Shown here: positions 23,752-31,821 of the stretch, one piece after another | How the letters are laid out: each line of letters starts with the position of its first letter | Numbering within the stretch: the stretch's first letter is position 1 | Source of the DNA: Roseibium alexandrii DFL-11 | GTDB lineage: Bacteria; Pseudomonadota; Alphaproteobacteria; Rhizobiales; Stappiaceae | DNA: 64,000 bases | Assembly: GCF_000158095.2 (NCBI RefSeq) | Contig: NZ_CM011002.1 | Span: forward strand, 2,699,203 to 2,763,202 | Direction: 5' to 3' | The notes under the pieces: model-generated | Seen by the model: only the letters and a program-made list of their open reading frames with translations | Told to the model about the DNA's origin: nothing | Database searches by the model: none | Position numbers and translations under genes: made by a program

Positions 23752-26487
23752 ATGGAAACACCAATGATTACGGGCGCCTTTGCGCTTTTGTTGCTGACAA
23801 TTGCCCTGCTGCAACCGCTGGCCCGCCGGTTCGGTGTGGCTCCCAGTGTGCTTCTTGCCATGGTCGGCACCCTGATCGGGATCGGGGCAACCTATCTTCT
23901 TTATACGCCGCGCACTGACGCCTTTAACACCATTGCAAATGTCTTTGTGAATCCGCCCCTGGATTCAGAAATGATCCTCTACATTTTCCTGCCACTGCTT
24001 TTGTTTCAGACCTCATTGACCCTCGACGTGCGGCGGTTGTTCGAGGACTGGGCCCCGGTTTTGGTCATGGCGGTTGTGGCCGTTTTCGTGGCAACAGCCT
24101 TTATCGGAGCTGCGCTTTACCCGTTGGCCGGTGTGCCGTTGGTGGCCTGCCTGTTACTCGGCGCAATCGTGGCAACCACTGATCCGGTTGCCGTTGTGGC
24201 GATTTTCCGCGACATCGGAGCCCCAGCCCGCCTTGGGCGCATCGTTGAGGGCGAAAGCCTTTTGAACGACGCCGCTGCCATCGTGATCTTCGTTCTGTTG
24301 CTAGGGATCCTGACGGGTGACCAAGCCCTCACCGGCAGCGAAGTGGCCATTGCCTTCGCCCGGTCGTTTGTTGGGGGCGTCATTGTGGGCGCGGTTCTGG
24401 CGCGCATCGCCGTCAGCTTCCTGCATCTGATGCGCGACCTGCCGCTTGCCCAGGTGACCCTGAGCCTTGCCCTGCCTTACGGCATCTACGTGCTCAGTGA
24501 TCAGTTTGCCGACGTGTCGGCGGTTGTTGCTGTTGTTGCCGCCGGGATCGTCTTCAATCTCTACGGCCCGGCCCGGATCCAGCCGGCCAACTGGAACTTT
24601 CTGCATTCGGTCTGGGACCAGATGTCCTTTTGGGCCGCATCGCTCATCTTTCTGCTCGCCGCTATTCTTATCCCGCGGCTTGTCGACGGGTTTGCCCCAC
24701 TCGACATTCTGCTGCTTTTGATCGTGATCGTCTCGGCCCTCGCGGCCCGGGCCGTCGTGATTTACGGATTACTGCCCGTCCTCAGCTTTATGAAAGCTGG
24801 AGAGGCGGTGAACGACAAATACAAGGTTGTCATGCTGTGGGGCGGCATGCGCGGCGCGGTCACCCTTACCCTGGCTCTCAGTGTCTCCGAACACGCGGCT
24901 CTGTCTCCAGAGATTTCAACGTTTGTCACCAAGCTCGCCACCGGCTTCGTGCTGTTCACCTTGCTGGTATATGGAACCAGCCTGAAGCCGCTGATCAAAC
25001 TCCTGGGTCTTGACCAGCTAAACGCACGAGACGAAGCCCTCCGAACCCAGTACCTGGCCCTGACGCTGTCCGACATCCGGTCCGAGCTTGGGGAAGCTGC
25101 CAAAGCCTATCATGTGGCACCACATGTCGCCTCTGTCGTGCTCGATGACTACGAAAAACGCGCAGCTTCTGCGGCCGCAGAGACCAACATGCTGGAGGAG
25201 TTGAAAGACAAGGACCGGGTCAACATGGGTCTGATTGCGCTCGCTGACCGGGAACAGCAACTTGTCTTGGAACACTTCCACCACAAAACGATTTCGGGAC
25301 GCGCGGTCGCCGGTTTTCTGGCTATTACAGGCCGGACCAGTGACCTTGCCCGCAGTGAAGGGCGCAGCGGCTATCGTCAAGCCAGCCGGGAACCTCTGAA
25401 GTTCGGGTTTGGTTTCCGCTTTGCACAGACCTTGCAGCGCCGGTTCAAGATCAACCGGCCGCTGGCACGTCAACTGGCCAACCGCTTCGAGTTTCTGCTG
25501 GTGTACAGGATCCTCGAAGACGAACTGCTCGTTTTCAATGAACGCCGTATCCGCCCGCTCTTGGGCGATCGGGTGGCCGATATCTTGAAAGAAACCCTGA
25601 GCAACCGGCAAGCTGAGACCATCCAGGCCATTGAGGCTTTGCGTCTGCAATACCCGGACTATGCAGACGCACTGGAGAACAAATTCCTGCGCATGAGCGG
25701 TGTTCGTCTTGAAGAGACCGCATACGACGAAGCCCGGGATCAGATGTTGGTGGGCACCGAATTGCATCAAGATCTTCTCAGAGACGTCGAGAAGGTCCGG
25801 CGTGCTTGCGATTTCCGGCCGAAGCTGGACCTTGGCATGAAGACCAAAGAGTTGGTCCAGGCCCACCCGTTGTTTGAAGGTCTGCCCAAACAACAGCAGA
25901 AAGCCATCATGAAGATGATGCGCCCGCAATTCGCAACACCGGGGGAAACCTTGATTCGGACCGGTGAACGCGGAGATGCGGCCTACTTCATCGCATCCGG
26001 TGCGGTCGAGGTGCGTACGCCAATTACCACCATCCGTCTCGGCCGCGGTGATGTGTTCGGGGAAATCTCTCTCATGACTGGCGGGCGGCGAAGCGCAGAT
26101 GTTGTCGCGATCGGATATTGCCACTTGCTGAGCCTGCGAGCGCAAGACTTCCGGTTGCTCATGGACAAGTATCCGGATCTGAAGGCCCATGTGGAAAGCC
26201 TTTCAGCCCAGCGCTTGAAGATGAACTCCAAGGCCCAGGAAGCTGAAACCGAGGACCCGGTCGTTCCCCAGTTCAAGGAAAATTCCGACAACGCAGAGGA
26301 GCTGCGGTCCGAACACAGGACAGAACCGGGTTCGCAGCAAGGGTCGAATACCGAAGACGCCAGCGCCGACGCTATCCAGGAAAGCAACGCAAAAACAGAA
26401 CCAACTGAGGACAGCAATACGCGTTCAAAAGAGGCAGATGATCCTGCGGAGGCCACTCCCAATAGAACTCCAGAAGTGGCTACCTGA
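23752..26487 (+). CDS. NhaP/CPA1-type cation:proton antiporter with cyclic-nucleotide-binding domain
   Basis: 911 residues. About 12 membrane helices fill residues 1-410, with the ion-site motif GEGESLLND..AAI (EGESLLNDAA ~165) and GGMRGAVTLTLALS near 365. A long helical cytoplasmic part follows. Residues ~703-830 form a cyclic-nucleotide-binding domain with GERGDAAYFIASGAVEV and the phosphate cassette FGEISLMTGGRRSADVV, including the ligand arginine. A Glu/Ser/Thr-rich tail (~835-911) ends the protein. The layout resembles plant SOS1 or animal sperm NHE. ATG 23764 is an alternative start. Confidence 0.88.
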   Translation: METPMITGAFALLLLTIALLQPLARRFGVAPSVLLAMVGTLIGIGATYLLYTPRTDAFNTIANVFVNPPLDSEMILYIFLPLLLFQTSLTLDVRRLFEDWAPVLVMAVVAVFVATAFIGAALYPLAGVPLVACLLLGAIVATTDPVAVVAIFRDIGAPARLGRIVEGESLLNDAAAIVIFVLLLGILTGDQALTGSEVAIAFARSFVGGVIVGAVLARIAVSFLHLMRDLPLAQVTLSLALPYGIYVLSDQFADVSAVVAVVAAGIVFNLYGPARIQPANWNFLHSVWDQMSFWAASLIFLLAAILIPRLVDGFAPLDILLLLIVIVSALAARAVVIYGLLPVLSFMKAGEAVNDKYKVVMLWGGMRGAVTLTLALSVSEHAALSPEISTFVTKLATGFVLFTLLVYGTSLKPLIKLLGLDQLNARDEALRTQYLALTLSDIRSELGEAAKAYHVAPHVASVVLDDYEKRAASAAAETNMLEELKDKDRVNMGLIALADREQQLVLEHFHHKTISGRAVAGFLAITGRTSDLARSEGRSGYRQASREPLKFGFGFRFAQTLQRRFKINRPLARQLANRFEFLLVYRILEDELLVFNERRIRPLLGDRVADILKETLSNRQAETIQAIEALRLQYPDYADALENKFLRMSGVRLEETAYDEARDQMLVGTELHQDLLRDVEKVRRACDFRPKLDLGMKTKELVQAHPLFEGLPKQQQKAIMKMMRPQFATPGETLIRTGERGDAAYFIASGAVEVRTPITTIRLGRGDVFGEISLMTGGRRSADVVAIGYCHLLSLRAQDFRLLMDKYPDLKAHVESLSAQRLKMNSKAQEAETEDPVVPQFKENSDNAEELRSEHRTEPGSQQGSNTEDASADAIQESNAKTEPTEDSNTRSKEADDPAEATPNRTPEVAT

Positions 26488-26531
26488 AAGCAGAGGTTAG
26501 CTCTTTGGTTTGTAGGGAGGAAAAGCCGGGC

Positions 26532-26563
26532 AAAAAAATGGACCGGCGATTAGGGGCCGGTCC
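26532..26563 (-). terminator. Intrinsic terminator on the minus strand
   Basis: GGACCGGC (26540-26547) and GCCGGTCC (26556-26563) pair perfectly; read on the minus strand they are followed by A and seven T. It is oriented for transcription from the right, yet the tsaC stop is 400 bp away, so it may end a small RNA. Confidence 0.75.
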
Positions 26564-26610
26564 GGTCTGAGGTGCGAGCATCGCTTGCTCGAGGGGAGGT
26601 ACATCACATC
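26532..26610 (-). ncRNA. Candidate small RNA
   Basis: Minus strand, 5' to 3': an unpaired CCTCCCC (26599-26593), a hairpin CGAGCA / TGCTCG (complement of 26575-26580 and 26586-26591), a short linker, then the strong terminator at 26563-26532. An accessible anti-Shine-Dalgarno pyrimidine tract next to a terminator is the layout of many alphaproteobacterial trans-acting small RNAs. No promoter was identified with confidence, and the 5' end is arbitrary. Confidence 0.35.
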
Positions 26611-26960
26611 CAAAATCTGATTTACATAGTAAGTCATGCGAACGGTTTTTTGCCAGCCCTTTGTTCAAGTAAACGCACCTATGGTGTTGATAAGTTTTAG
26701 ATGAAGATCTGTTTTTAGAAGATGGGCGTATGACATTTTTAACTTCCATTGACCGTTCATTTGCATTATTACCTACGGCAATCCACGCTAAATGAAGACA
26801 CTAGACAGATTAACTTTAGGTGATCCGAAGTTAATGCAGAACATCAACAGTTCCCGCCGACTTATTGATTTTGGTGAAGTTTAAGCTGCGACCCAAAACA
26901 ACGTGCCAAGCACGGGCCTCGCTAAACTCGCCCTCATGCCGTTATCAGTCACCGACAAGA
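26611..26960. other. AT-rich intergenic region
   Basis: About 350 bp between the candidate small RNA and the tsaC stop. It is clearly richer in A+T than the neighbouring genes. I see no convincing open frame, repeat or terminator. Confidence 0.5.
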
Positions 26961-27956
26961 CTAGTCGCGCGGCGCCGCTGCCCGTCTCAAACGGTCATTT
27001 ATTGCCTCGCCAAGGCCGGTATTGGGGATATCTTGCACCTGAATCGTCTTTGCACCGGACGAATCAAGGGTCCGCATGGCCTGAAAGAGCCGCGCCGCGG
27101 CCTCTACAAGATCCCCGGACGGACTAAGATTCGTTTCCGCAAATGCTTCATCCCGCCCCTCAATCGGGTCTGCACCAAACGACAACAAGGCCTCGTCTCG
27201 CGCGACGGCTCGTGCATGAAGACGCATCTGTGCATTCGGTGCGTAATGGGAGGTGAGCATCCCGGGCGCCGCGGGCGCCTCCGGCTGACTGTTTGAGGCT
27301 GCTGTCTGGACTTTTGTCTGCAGCACGCTCTCAATTGCTTCGCGCGCCAGACCTCCGGGACGCAGCAGCGTAACACGTTCGTCTGTCAAGCCGATGATTG
27401 TTGATTCAATGCCGACCTCACACGGTCCGGCGTCAATGACAAAATCTAGCGCGTCCCCCAGATCGGCAATCACATCCTCCGCCCGGGTGGGGCTGATTTT
27501 GCCGGACCGGTTGGCGCTTGGGGCTGCCAGCGGACGCCCCGTTATTTCCGAAAGATATCGCATGATCGGCCCGGACGGGACCCGAAGTGCGACCGTGGAC
27601 AGACCTGCCGTCGCCAGATCTGAAATTTCTGAGGCCTTAGTCTTCGGCACAACAAGGGTCAGCGGGCCCGGCCAAAATGCCTCCGCCAGTTTCAGGGCGC
27701 GGTCATCAAAGACACCATGATGGCGAGCGGCTTCCAGGTTGGGCAGATGCGAAATGAGCGGATTGAAACTCGGCCGGCCTTTGGCTTGGAAAATCCGCGC
27801 GCAGGCAGTCCCGCTCGTCGCGTCGGCCGCCAGGCCATAAACGGTTTCGGTCGGCACAGCGACCAGACCGCCGTCAATCAGACTGCGGCAGACGGCATCA
27901 GCTTCCGGGTGCCATTGCCAGTCATTTGAGCTCAGATTGACGTTCCAGCGCTGCAT
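26961..27956 (-). CDS. L-threonylcarbamoyladenylate synthase (Sua5/YciO/YrdC type)
   Basis: 331 residues. The YrdC core has GGLVAVPTETVYGLAADA at ~29-46, KGRPSFNPL, FWPGPLTLV and the SANRSGKISPT segment. A C-terminal Sua5-type extension (SHYAPNAQMRL near 235) is present, so this is the longer Sua5 form rather than short TsaC. It makes threonylcarbamoyl-AMP for the t6A37 modification of ANN-decoding tRNAs. Divergent from the acyl-CoA dehydrogenase operon. Confidence 0.93.
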   Translation of the reverse strand: MQRWNVNLSSNDWQWHPEADAVCRSLIDGGLVAVPTETVYGLAADATSGTACARIFQAKGRPSFNPLISHLPNLEAARHHGVFDDRALKLAEAFWPGPLTLVVPKTKASEISDLATAGLSTVALRVPSGPIMRYLSEITGRPLAAPSANRSGKISPTRAEDVIADLGDALDFVIDAGPCEVGIESTIIGLTDERVTLLRPGGLAREAIESVLQTKVQTAASNSQPEAPAAPGMLTSHYAPNAQMRLHARAVARDEALLSFGADPIEGRDEAFAETNLSPSGDLVEAAARLFQAMRTLDSSGAKTIQVQDIPNTGLGEAINDRLRRAAAPRD

Positions 27957-28026
27957 TCATTTCGTTCCGTTGCTTGCCATTTTGAAAGACTGACCAAAAA
28001 GATAAGGACATGCCGCAGCGAAATGG

Positions 28027-28064
28027 GTTGACGTTTACGTCAACACGGCTACTGTTTGCGTCAA
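28027..28064. promoter_or_regulatory. Palindromic operator upstream of fatty-acid-oxidation operon
   Basis: GTTGACGTTTACGTCAAC (28027-28044) has perfect 7-bp arms around TTTA. The half GTTTACGTCAA (28033) recurs as GTTTGCGTCAA at 28054, exactly 21 bp (two helix turns) on. The TTTACGT-type palindrome recalls MerR-family LiuR sites of branched-chain and acyl-CoA catabolism genes. The regulator itself is not in the window. Confidence 0.5.
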
Positions 28065-28174
28065 TCGGCTGCCAGTAGCGCCTTTTGCGGGCAACCCCGT
28101 GTTCCGTCAAGCTTTGGACGGCTGAAAGAAGAAATTTGGCCAAGATGGGCCACCGGTTCTTGGGAGGACCAATC

Positions 28175-29956
28175 ATGTATCGTGCACCGGTCGATGAGAT
28201 CGCCTTCACCTTGAAACACGTTTGCGGCCTGTCAGACTTGCAAGAGGGCGGACAGCATACCGAACTCGGCGATGATCTGGTGGATGCCATTCTGAACGAA
28301 GCCGGGCGCTTCGCTGCCGAAGAGATTGCCCCGCTCAACAGCGTCGCCGACAAGCACGGAACACCGCTTGAAAACCGCGAAGTCACAACACCTCCCGGTT
28401 GGCGCGAACTTTATCATGGCTGGATCGAAGGCGGCTGGAACGGCCTTTCTGCCAGCGAGGAAGCCGGCGGTCAGGGGTTGCCGCAAATGCTTTCAGCCGC
28501 TGCGCTGGAGATGTGGAACTCCGGCTCCATGGCCTTCGCCATTGGCCCGACCTTGACGATGGGCGCTGTGGAGGCCATCGAAAAGCACGCAACGGAAGAG
28601 CTGCGGGCAACCTACCTGGAAAAGCTGGTCACCGGTCAATGGATGGGCACCATGAACCTGACCGAGCCACAGGCAGGGTCTGATCTCAACGCGTTAAAAG
28701 CCCGGGCCGAACGCAATGACGACGGCACGTACCGGGTCTACGGCCAGAAGATCTTCATCACCTACGGCGAACATGATCTGACCGACAACATCATCCATCT
28801 GGTGCTTGCCCGCCTGCCGGACGCGCCGGCTGGAACCCGCGGCATTTCGCTGTTTCTCGTGCCGAAGTTCCTGGTGAACGAAGACGGCTCTTTGGGTGCG
28901 CGCAACGATGTTCACTGCGCGGGTGTCGAACACAAACTCGGCATTCATGGCTCCCCTACGTGCACCATGGTCTATGGCGATGAAGGTGGTGCCACCGGCT
29001 GGCTGATCGGCGAGGAAAACAAGGGCCTTGCCTGCATGTTCACGATGATGAACAACGCCCGGCTTGCCGTCGGCATTCAAGGGCTAGGTGTTGCGGAACG
29101 CGCTTGCCAGGACGCCCATGCCTACGCGCTGGAGCGCAAGCAGGGCAACGTGCCCGGCAAGAAGGGCGACGGCATGGTCGCCATTGCCCACCACCCCGAC
29201 ATTAAACGCTCTTTGCTCGGCATGCGGACCCGCACACAGGTCGCCCGCGCGATCTGTTATTCCTGCGCCCACGCCATCGACATGGCCGACACGGCCACCG
29301 ATCCGGATCAGAAGAAGCACTGGTCGGAACGCGCCGGTCTGCTCACCCCGATTGCCAAGGCGTTGTCGACCGATTTCGGCGTCGAAGTTGCCACCATCGG
29401 CGTTCAGATCCATGGCGGTATGGGATACGTGGAAGAAACCGGGGTCGCGCAGCACCTGCGAGATGCCCGGATTGCTCCGATCTATGAAGGCACCAACGGC
29501 ATCCAGTCCATCGACCTTGTATTGCGCAAGCTGCCGCTGTCGGGCGGTGATCATGTTCGCGGGTTCCTCACTGAGTTGCGTGAGATCGCCCGGGAAGTCT
29601 CCCAATCCAACCGTCCCGAGTTCGGTGACACGGCCGAACGCCTGCGCCGTGCCCTTGATGATCTGGAAGAGGCAACCGACTGGATGCTGGCGGCCCAGGC
29701 CGACGGGCGAGTTGAAGAAGCGCTTTCGGGTGCAACGCCCTATCTGCGGCTTGCCGGCCTTGCCTATGGCGGCGCTCTGTTGGCGAAAGGGGCGCTCAAG
29801 TCCGGCATGGAAAACCGGGCTCTTCGGACCCAGCGCACCATCATGGCGAGAAGTTACGCAATGACGCTTCTCTGTGACACGACCAGTCTCAAGGAAGACA
29901 TCGTCGGCTCGGCGGACAGCATCCTGGAGTTCGATCCAGAAGCCATGACCTCTTAA
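28175..29956 (+). CDS. Acyl-CoA dehydrogenase, long form with C-terminal extension
   Basis: 593 residues from ATG 28175 with GGGAGGA upstream. FAD enzyme oxidising an acyl-CoA at alpha-beta carbons. Seen: MNLTEPQAGSDL (FAD/substrate loop, ~150-165), QIHGGMGYVEE and RDARIAPIYEGTNGIQ near 430-450, where the Glu is the usual catalytic base. A helical C-terminal extension (~465-593) places it with the ~590-residue group that includes DmdC (methylmercaptopropionyl-CoA dehydrogenase); I do not claim DmdC activity. First gene of an operon with an enoyl-CoA hydratase-like protein and an SDR. Confidence 0.9.
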   Translation: MYRAPVDEIAFTLKHVCGLSDLQEGGQHTELGDDLVDAILNEAGRFAAEEIAPLNSVADKHGTPLENREVTTPPGWRELYHGWIEGGWNGLSASEEAGGQGLPQMLSAAALEMWNSGSMAFAIGPTLTMGAVEAIEKHATEELRATYLEKLVTGQWMGTMNLTEPQAGSDLNALKARAERNDDGTYRVYGQKIFITYGEHDLTDNIIHLVLARLPDAPAGTRGISLFLVPKFLVNEDGSLGARNDVHCAGVEHKLGIHGSPTCTMVYGDEGGATGWLIGEENKGLACMFTMMNNARLAVGIQGLGVAERACQDAHAYALERKQGNVPGKKGDGMVAIAHHPDIKRSLLGMRTRTQVARAICYSCAHAIDMADTATDPDQKKHWSERAGLLTPIAKALSTDFGVEVATIGVQIHGGMGYVEETGVAQHLRDARIAPIYEGTNGIQSIDLVLRKLPLSGGDHVRGFLTELREIAREVSQSNRPEFGDTAERLRRALDDLEEATDWMLAAQADGRVEEALSGATPYLRLAGLAYGGALLAKGALKSGMENRALRTQRTIMARSYAMTLLCDTTSLKEDIVGSADSILEFDPEAMTS

Positions 29957-29997
29957 ACGCCCCGGCCTTGTAGACGAATACTGAAAGGAATTTCCTC

Positions 29998-30744
29998 ATG
30001 ATCACGCAGTCTCTTGAAGACGGCGTCAGGACTTTGCGTCTTGATCGACCCGAAAAAAAGAACGCTTTGACCGGCCAGATGTACGCGGATCTGGCGGAAG
30101 CGCTGGAAACCGGGAACACAGATGATGCTGTCCGGTGCCACCTCATTTGCGGCCAGCCGGAAGCCTTCACGTCCGGCAATGACATTGGTGATTTCCTTCA
30201 ATTCGCCGGCAAGATGCAAATGTCGGAAACACCGGTCTACCGCTTTCTGCGCGCGCTTGTGGGGAACCGGAAACCGCTGGTCGCCTCCATTGACGGGATT
30301 GCCGTTGGTGTTGGCGCAACGCTCCTGATGCATTGCGACATGGTGTTTGCCAGCCCGCGCTCCGTAATCCGCACCCCGTTCATCGACTTGGGTCTCGTTC
30401 CGGAAGCCGGATCGAGCCTGCTCGGTCCAAAATTTATGGGGCATGCCCGCGCATTTGAAATGCTGTGTCTTGGCCGTCCGTTCAGTGCCGAACGGGCCTA
30501 TCAGGCTGGCCTCATCAATGAAGTGGTCTCTGAGAATGTCGATGAAGTGGCTTTGGCCTGCGCCCGGGAAATTGCTGCAAAACCGCCGGAAGCAATGGCA
30601 CTCTCCCGTCAATTCCTTTGGCAGGAAAGCCAGGACCTCAGCGACCGGGTCGATGAGGAAGCCAAGGTGTTCTCCTCTCGCCTCACGTCGCCGGAGGCAA
30701 TTTCCGCGTTCCAGGCCTTCATGACCAAAAAGTCGAAATCCTGA
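29998..30744 (+). CDS. Enoyl-CoA hydratase/isomerase (crotonase) family protein
   Basis: 248 residues. The oxyanion loop is in EAFTSGNDIGDF (~57-68) and IDGIAVGVGATLLMHCD (~98-114). The catalytic region reads LGLVPEAGSS (~131-140), with one glutamate, a pattern common in delta3-delta2-enoyl-CoA isomerases and PaaG-like members as well as hydratases. It follows the acyl-CoA dehydrogenase by 41 bp and should process the enoyl-CoA product. Confidence 0.9.
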   Translation: MITQSLEDGVRTLRLDRPEKKNALTGQMYADLAEALETGNTDDAVRCHLICGQPEAFTSGNDIGDFLQFAGKMQMSETPVYRFLRALVGNRKPLVASIDGIAVGVGATLLMHCDMVFASPRSVIRTPFIDLGLVPEAGSSLLGPKFMGHARAFEMLCLGRPFSAERAYQAGLINEVVSENVDEVALACAREIAAKPPEAMALSRQFLWQESQDLSDRVDEEAKVFSSRLTSPEAISAFQAFMTKKSKS

Positions 30745-30779
30745 ACAGCCACTCAGCAGCTTCCTTGAAGGAGAACACC

Positions 30780-31643
30780 ATGTCCGTGAACGGCAAAACA
30801 CTCTTCATCACCGGCGCTTCGCGCGGGATCGGCAAGGCCATTGCATTGCGTGCCGCGCGGGAAGGCGCTAATGTCGCCGTTGCTGCCAAGACCGCAGAAC
30901 CGCATCCGAAACTGGAGGGCACGATTTTTTCAGCGGCCGAGGAAATCGAAGCGGCTGGCGGCAAGGCCCTGCCAATCGTGCTCGATGTTCGCGATGATGA
31001 AGCGGTTCAGGCAGCCATCGACAAGACGGCGGATCACTTCGGCGGTTTGGACATCCTTGTCAACAACGCCAGCGCGATCCAACTGACACCGCTGCAGCAG
31101 ACGGACATGAAGAAGTTTGATCTGATGCACCAGATCAACACGCGCGGCACGATGGCATGCTCGAAACACGCCATCGCTCATTTGAAGAAATCCGAAAATC
31201 CGCACATCCTGATGCTGTCCCCGCCGCTGGATATGCAGGAAAAGTGGTTTGCGCCGTTCACGCCCTACTCAATCGCCAAATACGGCATGAGCCTTGTTGT
31301 TCTGGGCTTGTCTGGTGAACTTCGGTCCAAGGGGATTGCGGTAAATGCGCTTTGGCCGCGCACCACAATTGCGACAGCGGCGATCAAGAATATCATCGGC
31401 GGCGACAAGATGATGCAAACCAGCCGGACGCCGGACATCCTTGCAGATGCTGCCTACGAGATCTTCACGACACCGTCCAAGGAGTTAAGCGGTCAGTTCC
31501 TGATAGACGACACGTTCCTCCAGAGCCGCGGCGTGACGGACTTTGATCAGTATCGTGTGGATCCAACCCAGTCGCTCACCCCGGACTTTTTTGTCCCGGA
31601 CGACAGCCCGGCCCCGGCTAGCATGAAACCTGTCACCACCTGA
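30780..31643 (+). CDS. SDR family oxidoreductase (HSDL2-like)
   Basis: 287 residues from ATG 30780 with AAGGAG upstream. NAD(P) motif TGASRGIG at ~10-17, NNAS at ~94, and catalytic Ser in LMLSPP and YSIAK (Tyr-x3-Lys) near 165-169. The substitution of usual flanking residues by PPLDM after the serine is a mark of hydroxysteroid-dehydrogenase-like 2 proteins, which act in peroxisomal-type lipid metabolism. Third gene of the acyl-CoA operon; it may oxidise or reduce a 3-hydroxy/keto acyl intermediate. Confidence 0.9.
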   Translation: MSVNGKTLFITGASRGIGKAIALRAAREGANVAVAAKTAEPHPKLEGTIFSAAEEIEAAGGKALPIVLDVRDDEAVQAAIDKTADHFGGLDILVNNASAIQLTPLQQTDMKKFDLMHQINTRGTMACSKHAIAHLKKSENPHILMLSPPLDMQEKWFAPFTPYSIAKYGMSLVVLGLSGELRSKGIAVNALWPRTTIATAAIKNIIGGDKMMQTSRTPDILADAAYEIFTTPSKELSGQFLIDDTFLQSRGVTDFDQYRVDPTQSLTPDFFVPDDSPAPASMKPVTT

Positions 31644-31821
31644 GAAACTCACCGAGGCGGGCTTGCATTTTCAGGCCCGTCCCGGCAATGTCCGCGAGCC
31701 GATGAGGGCGGCACCCGGATCCGCGGACAGCGAAAGCACCCTGACACATATACATTATGCCGGTTTTTCACCTGCGCCCGACACAAGCGGATCGTCCGGG
31801 CACGCCAACAGGAGAAAAGCC

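Noticed and set aside
25018..26190. 390-codon minus-strand open frame
   Set aside because: Antisense to the antiporter's cytoplasmic part; composition-driven shadow.
28175..30744. dmdC-dmdD pair for DMSP demethylation
   Set aside because: The dehydrogenase has the right length class, but many FadE-like enzymes share it, the hydratase is not clearly DmdD-like, and dmdA/dmdB are absent from the window.
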